Source of the DNA: Arthrobacter sp. ISL-85
GTDB taxonomy: Bacteria; Actinomycetota; Actinomycetes; Actinomycetales; Micrococcaceae
Direction: 5' to 3'
NCBI RefSeq assembly: GCF_018613675.1
Contig: NZ_JAGGPQ010000011.1
Location: 124,001-188,000, forward strand
Length of the DNA stretch: 64,000 nucleotides
The notes under the pieces were generated by a model. The model was given only the letters and a program-made list of their open reading frames with translations, did not search any database and was not told the origin of the DNA. This document shows, piece after piece, positions 60,454-64,000 of this stretch (position 1 is its first letter; each line of letters begins with the position of its first letter). The position numbers and the translations under genes were made by a program.

Positions 60454-61214
60454 TGCCCGCTTGCCAGGCGATGCTGCCTGGCGTCCAGGACACGGTCGAA
60501 CGCCGACAGCTGCTCCCTGACGGAGACTGCGGGGTTGAACACGGTCACTTGGGCAAGGTGAGGGCCGGGCTTGGGCCCGGCGGCCGTCGAAACCTGGGGG
60601 GTTGGTTTGACGGCCGCCGGCGGGGGACCGGCCGCCACCGAAGCCTCGGGCGAAGGCTCGATGACTGCCGGGGCAGGTGGGGGAGTGGGCGACTCCCTGA
60701 CGGCGGACTGCTCGCGGAAGCGCTGCTCCGCCTGGGCTATGTCCTGCACGAGATTCCGCAGCGCTTTGTGCGCTGCGAGCGCGGTATCCATGAGGTTCGC
60801 GGCGGCCATACCAATGTTGCCGTTCCGGTCGAACGCCTTCAGGGGCTTCGCTGCGTACTGTAGATCCTCCAGCAGAGTACAGGCGCGGCGGTAGTCCCCG
60901 AGGCGGCGGGAACGGATGACATCTATCTCGCTGCCCTCCAGGGCATTCGGTCCGACGTTGAGGTCCTCCGCGTTGAAGTAGAGATCCTTGGGGTACTGGC
61001 GGAGTCTTTCGTCCTGCAGCTGGCTGGCGGTGCATCCGCCGTCCTCATGTTCCGCGATCAGCGCGAGCATGGGCGCGGCGACAGGGTCCTGGGCTGCGGG
61101 CAGTCCTTCCGTGACCGGCCAGGAGAGCGACAGGCCACAGTCGTCGCACTCAAAGGAGGCGTCGTAGACGTCGCCGTCGATGTCGCGGCCGCCGGTGTCG
61201 TATCGCGTGCTCAA
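60450..61214 (-). CDS. Hypothetical protein with zinc site and Pro-rich region
   Basis: A 254-residue protein from a TTG at 61214, preceded by a strong GGAGG and overlapping the previous stop (TTGA). An N-terminal FECDDCGLSLSW with a later GGCTAS suggests a metal site. A helical middle (LGDYRRACTLLEDLQYAAKP) and a Pro/Ala-rich stretch follow. I do not recognise it. Confidence 0.6.
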   Translation of the reverse strand: MSTRYDTGGRDIDGDVYDASFECDDCGLSLSWPVTEGLPAAQDPVAAPMLALIAEHEDGGCTASQLQDERLRQYPKDLYFNAEDLNVGPNALEGSEIDVIRSRRLGDYRRACTLLEDLQYAAKPLKAFDRNGNIGMAAANLMDTALAAHKALRNLVQDIAQAEQRFREQSAVRESPTPPPAPAVIEPSPEASVAAGPPPAAVKPTPQVSTAAGPKPGPHLAQVTVFNPAVSVREQLSAFDRVLDARQHRLASGQ

Positions 61215-61435
61215 GACGCCACCTCCAGCGAAGGGTGTGAGGCCCGCAGTTGGCGGGCCTTGGCGAGCAGGACCAGTTGCTCCTTGGACGGACCGCCGGG
61301 CGTGTACGCCGCCTCGGCGATCTCCTCAGGAGTCATTGAGTTGAGCAGTGCTGTTGCCTGGGCGAGTACTCGGCCGGCAGCGGCGATATGTGGTTGTGCT
61401 TCAGGGGGCAGTGTTCGGAGACCACGAACAGGCAT
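61211..61435 (-). CDS. Hypothetical protein, early operon
   Basis: A 74-residue helical protein: RGLRTLPPEAQPHIAAAGRV, then LLNSMTPEEIAEAAYTPGGP and a final QLVLLAKARQLRASHP. A short hairpin region separates it from the Cro-like gene. Function unknown. Confidence 0.55.
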   Translation of the reverse strand: MPVRGLRTLPPEAQPHIAAAGRVLAQATALLNSMTPEEIAEAAYTPGGPSKEQLVLLAKARQLRASHPSLEVAS

Positions 61436-61458
61436 TTGATATGCTCTTTTCTGATTCG

Positions 61459-61500
61459 AGAGCCGGGCTACCCCCTCCAGCGGTGGGCCTGGCTCTTGGA
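61459..61500. terminator. Imperfect hairpin between the Cro-like gene and the early operon
   Basis: AGAGCC/GGCTCT arms with partly matching inner sequence lie in the 149-bp gap 61436-61584. No clear T-run on the minus strand. It could be an early terminator where anti-termination acts. Confidence 0.35.
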
Positions 61501-61584
61501 TTTTCTAGGGGCGGTCCAGTGAACTTTCTTGGCGGAATGGCACTGGGCCGCCTTTTGCTTTGGCTTGCTTCCTTCGGCTTCCGC

Positions 61585-61866
61585 TCATGCAGTCAGCTTT
61601 CGCGGTTCGCAGTTACCAGTGGAGCGTCGTTTGTCGGTAACGATGGGCATGACTTCATGCTCTTCCAACTCGAAGTACTCCTCCCATTCGACGTCCAGAC
61701 GCGCTGCGATGAGTAGGGCGAGATCCTCGCTGAGGGTCTTCATCCCACCGGTCTCCAGCAGGTGGATCGTGTTCTGCGAGCGCCGTACGAGGAACGCCAG
61801 GTCGCGCTGGGAGAACTTGCGGTTGAGCCGCTTTCTCCGCAGTGCGGCGGGGTCCTTGACCTTCAT
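61585..61866 (-). CDS. XRE-family (Cro-like) regulator
   Basis: A 93-residue protein from the ATG at 61866, which has AAGGAGA 7 bp upstream; an earlier start is less well supported. The HTH is KFSQRDLAFLVRRSQNTIHL, followed by LSEDLALLIAARLDVEWEEY. It is the first leftward gene, divergent from the repressor, and so takes the Cro position of the switch. It should bind the ACTTGTCA sites beside it. Confidence 0.8.
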   Translation of the reverse strand: MKVKDPAALRRKRLNRKFSQRDLAFLVRRSQNTIHLLETGGMKTLSEDLALLIAARLDVEWEEYFELEEHEVMPIVTDKRRSTGNCEPRKLTA

Positions 61867-61941
61867 CCAGGTCTCCTTACGAACGATCGATAGTGTGCGG
61901 CTGGTGCGTCGCATGATCAGTATGCCTTCCTCGTAATCGGT

Positions 61942-62038
61942 TTGACAAGTAGAGCATGGTTCATATGCAACGTACTTGTCAAGACGATAGGCGAAGTAAT
62001 CCGCGTGTTGTCTGCCAAGATGTACTTGTCACTTGTCA
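61942..62038. promoter_or_regulatory. Operator array of the lysogeny switch
   Basis: Within the 227-bp gap between divergent regulators, ACTTGTCA occurs at 61974-61981, 62024-62031 and 62031-62038, and inverted (TGACAAGT) at 61943-61950. The first two form a 10-bp inverted repeat, TTGACAAGTA (61942-61951) and TACTTGTCAA (61973-61982). TTGACA inside it also looks like a -35 box. Confidence 0.7.
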
Positions 62039-62093
62039 TAAAAGTTCTGTCGCCACTTCCCCAAGTGTCGATCCAGAAGGAAGAGTCACCGTC

Positions 62094-62723
62094 GTGAATA
62101 AGCCCAAGAGTCTTCGGGAGCTGGTGGAAGTCGCCATCACCCGACACGACACATCTGGACGCCAGCTGGCATTCCTCGCCCAGCGCGAGGGATTCACCCT
62201 GGCAACTACGACGGTCAACGCCATCCGGCAGGGTACCTACAAGTCCACGCCGACGGACGAGACGATCAAAGCCATTGCCTGGTTGGCCGGCGTTTCAGAT
62301 GAGGCAGCGTTCACGGCCGCGGGACAACCCGTCCCCGGTCCGCCATTCGCCGACGAACTTCCGCCTGGCGTTGACAACTTGCCGGCCAAAGCCCGCAAGG
62401 CTGCCATCGACATGCTGAGGGTCCTCGTTGATATGAACAGGGACAACGATGCTCTCCAACAAGAACATGATGGAATCCGGAACTTGGAAGAACGAAACCG
62501 GATCGTGCACGACTACGCCGATGCCATGCGGACCAGCCGTGAGCGTGGCAAGCGCCGTAACGCTGTCCCTGGACAGAAGACACATGAGGACGCTTCGACA
62601 GAGAATGTCACACCCCTCGATGATGATGCGATTGATCGGCTTCACCAGGCTGAGCACTACGATTTAGCCGCGAAGCCGGCGCACGGGGGAATTGCACATG
62701 ATCAGGATGCCGAAGACGCCTGA
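62094..62723 (+). CDS. Phage immunity repressor (HTH)
   Basis: A 209-residue protein from a GTG at 62094 with GAAGGAAG upstream; the frame is open further 5' but that part covers the operators. The N-terminal 80 residues read as an HTH domain: KSLRELVEVAITRHDTSGRQ, LATTTVNAIRQGTYKSTPTD and ETIKAIAWLAGVSDEAAFTA. The rest is helical and charged, lacking a LexA-type Ser-Lys peptidase. It is followed by an ImmA/IrrE gene, so the repressor may be removed by that protease on induction. Confidence 0.8.
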   Translation: MNKPKSLRELVEVAITRHDTSGRQLAFLAQREGFTLATTTVNAIRQGTYKSTPTDETIKAIAWLAGVSDEAAFTAAGQPVPGPPFADELPPGVDNLPAKARKAAIDMLRVLVDMNRDNDALQQEHDGIRNLEERNRIVHDYADAMRTSRERGKRRNAVPGQKTHEDASTENVTPLDDDAIDRLHQAEHYDLAAKPAHGGIAHDQDAEDA

Positions 62724-63117
62724 GGCGTACGTCCGAGCCCTCGGCGTCCATGTTCGGTACGGCTGGGTGCCCGATGGCCTTTGGGGCACCTATGACGCGG
62801 ACCTGCATGTCATCACCCTCAAACGAGGCCTGGCCCCGACCCAACTACTCTGCACCCTCATGCACGAGCTGGGCCACGCCGCCTACCGCCACGAGGGGAC
62901 AACTCCCCGATCCGAGCGCGAAGCCAACCACTGGGCAGCCGTCCGGCTGATCTCGAAACAAGACTTCGTTGACGCTATCCTCGTGGATAACAACGCCGTC
63001 GCCATGGCCCACCGCCTAGGTGTTCTTCCAGACGTTGTTGAGCACTATATCGACGCACTAAGCGACAGCGAGCGCCAGGCTATTGAAGAGCTGGTGCGGG
63101 CATCCGCCGCTGCTTAG
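62698..63117 (+). CDS. ImmA/IrrE-family metallopeptidase
   Basis: A 139-residue protein from the ATG at 62698 with GGGGGA upstream, overlapping the repressor gene by 26 bp. The zinc-protease motif is CTLMHELGHAAYRHEG, with EREANHWAAVRLIS giving the third ligand, as in ImmA. In ICEBs1 and related elements such enzymes cleave the repressor. The pairing here suggests the same control of prophage B. Confidence 0.88.
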   Translation: MIRMPKTPEAYVRALGVHVRYGWVPDGLWGTYDADLHVITLKRGLAPTQLLCTLMHELGHAAYRHEGTTPRSEREANHWAAVRLISKQDFVDAILVDNNAVAMAHRLGVLPDVVEHYIDALSDSERQAIEELVRASAAA

Positions 63118-63156
63118 CAGCACACCTTCTTCTGTTCTACCCCTAAGGGATCTTTG

Positions 63157-64000
63157 ATGAGTGCTTCCCGAGGGCAGCTGCGCGCTGTCCCAGATAAAGC
63201 CGTCCGCGCCGTTGCCTATGTCCGGGTATCCAAAGAGCGCGACGGAATGATCAGCCCAGAGCTGCAGCTCGCCGCCATCGAGCGGCACTGCCAGCAGAGC
63301 GGCTACGAGATCGTGGAAACCCTCACGGACCTGGACCTGTCCGGGCAGTTCTGGAAGCGGCGCCAAGTCGAACAGGCCGTGGCCATGATCGAAGCCGGTA
63401 CCGCGGACGTCCTGGTTGTCTGGAAGCTCAGCCGCGTGGCCAGGAACCGCAAAGACTGGGTCATCGCCGTGGACCGCGTGGAAGGCGTCGGTGGCCGGCT
63501 GGAGTCGGCCACCGAACCGATGGATACCACCACCTCCTCCGGACGGTTCGCCCGAGGCATGCTCGCCGAACTGGCGGCCTTCGAATCAGAACGCATGGGG
63601 GAGTCCTGGAAAGACGCTCACGAACGGCGGGTGAAGCAAGGCAAGCCAGCGAACGGAAAGCCGCGCTATGGGTACCAGTACGACAAAGAGAAAGGCTTCA
63701 CGCCCGACCCGGTACAAGGGCCGATCCTCGCCGAGCTCTACACCCGCTACCTCTCCGGCCAGTCCGTCTACAGCCTCGTCCAGTTCCTCAACGACGGGCC
63801 AACACGCCCCTCAACCGGCTACGGCGTATCCAAGGACGGCCTGTGGTCGGCACGGACAATCCGCCGAATCATGGACCAGGGCTTCGGCGCCGGCTTCATT
63901 ACCCGACACGGCGAGCGCCTACCTGGAATCCACGAACCAGTCATCACGCCCGAGCAATGGGCCGAGTACCTCGCACGCCGCGAAACCCGAAGGGTCAACC
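63157..64000 (+). CDS. Serine integrase of prophage B, C-terminus outside window
   Basis: The ATG at 63157 has AAGGGA upstream, and 281 codons are visible to the window end. The resolvase domain shows VRAVAYVRVSKERDGMISPE with the catalytic Ser, VVWKLSRVARNRKDW and LAAFESERMGESW. The recombinase domain begins GKPRYGYQYDKEKGFTPDP and continues with LWSARTIRRIMDQGFGAGF. It is distinct from the element A integrase. Its attachment site should lie near its end, past the window. Confidence 0.9.
   Translation, partial: MSASRGQLRAVPDKAVRAVAYVRVSKERDGMISPELQLAAIERHCQQSGYEIVETLTDLDLSGQFWKRRQVEQAVAMIEAGTADVLVVWKLSRVARNRKDWVIAVDRVEGVGGRLESATEPMDTTTSSGRFARGMLAELAAFESERMGESWKDAHERRVKQGKPANGKPRYGYQYDKEKGFTPDPVQGPILAELYTRYLSGQSVYSLVQFLNDGPTRPSTGYGVSKDGLWSARTIRRIMDQGFGAGFITRHGERLPGIHEPVITPEQWAEYLARRETRRVN

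Larger units (their letters stand above)
25850..64000. mobile_element. Element B: siphovirus-type prophage, right end outside window
   Basis: The left boundary is estimated from the point where the Tad-locus gene loses its expected helix. The element contains conversion genes, a complete siphovirus head-tail module, lysis genes, a replication/early operon, a repressor switch and a serine integrase, at least 38 kb in all. The integrase at 63.2 kb suggests the right attachment site lies shortly past the window end. No disrupted essential phage gene is seen, so it may be inducible. Confidence 0.85.

Noticed and set aside
61956..62093. Longer start for the immunity repressor
   Set aside because: The extension would place the operator repeats inside the coding region; the GTG at 62094 has a ribosome-binding site and starts the HTH.

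Overview
The window looks like the chromosome of a high-GC actinobacterium of the Micrococcaceae (Arthrobacter/Pseudarthrobacter type). The evidence is the strong G/C bias at third codon positions, frequent GTG/TTG starts, a Tad pilus locus of actinobacterial type, a fused RmlC-RmlD protein and phage genes of actinophage style. Genus is an inference; no rRNA, tRNA or CRISPR array was seen.

Host part, 1-16,540: a surface-polysaccharide locus. A leftward operon (about 4,667 to 1) encodes two GT2 glycosyltransferases, a GT-B-like protein, a Wzx-like flippase and the start of a large DUF6541-like membrane protein. A rightward GT2 gene, a DUF2304 membrane protein and a polyprenyl-phosphate GT2 follow. 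Next comes a complete dTDP-L-rhamnose set: rmlA, rmlB and a fused rmlC-rmlD. A 970-residue secreted GH25 lysozyme with 11 LGFP-type repeats lies next to tadA/cpaF-tadB-tadC.

Element A, about 16,540-25,499 (8.96 kb), is integrated inside the 3' end of tadC. A 12-bp core (GGTGCCGCTGGT) flanks it, and the lost tadC tail is readable, in frame, directly after the right core copy. It carries a large serine integrase, an excisionase-like HTH protein, a primase-polymerase/AAA protein and one HK97-type capsid gene. There is no visible portal, large terminase, protease or tail gene. This resembles phiRv1-type actinobacterial prophage-like elements and suggests a phage satellite. At the attL side it carries a translationally coupled cargo pair: a DUF6932/nucleotidyltransferase-like protein and an unknown 330-residue partner.

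Element B, from about 25,850 past the window end, is a siphovirus-type prophage. It begins inside the next Tad-locus gene, which reads as truncated after 72 codons. Only about 350 bp of host DNA separate the two elements. Near the left end are a DUF3263 protein, two acyltransferase-3 membrane proteins and two small proteins, a likely lysogenic-conversion cassette. Leftward structural genes then run, in genome order 29-51 kb: tail fibres with SGNH and S74 domains, lysis genes, minor tail proteins, tape measure, frameshifted G/GT chaperones, tail tube, connectors, capsid, protease, portal-MuF fusion, terminases and HNH. Early genes at 52-61 kb form a tightly overlapping leftward operon with VRR-NUC, HNH replication protein, DnaN-like clamp, ParB-like protein and several tiny Cys-rich proteins. 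The switch at 61.9-62.1 kb has repeated ACTTGTCA sites between a Cro-like gene and a repressor plus ImmA/IrrE protease. A second serine integrase runs off the right edge.

Both mobile elements therefore interrupt consecutive genes of one Tad pilus operon, so pilus assembly is probably off while either is integrated, and excision of element A should restore tadC exactly.
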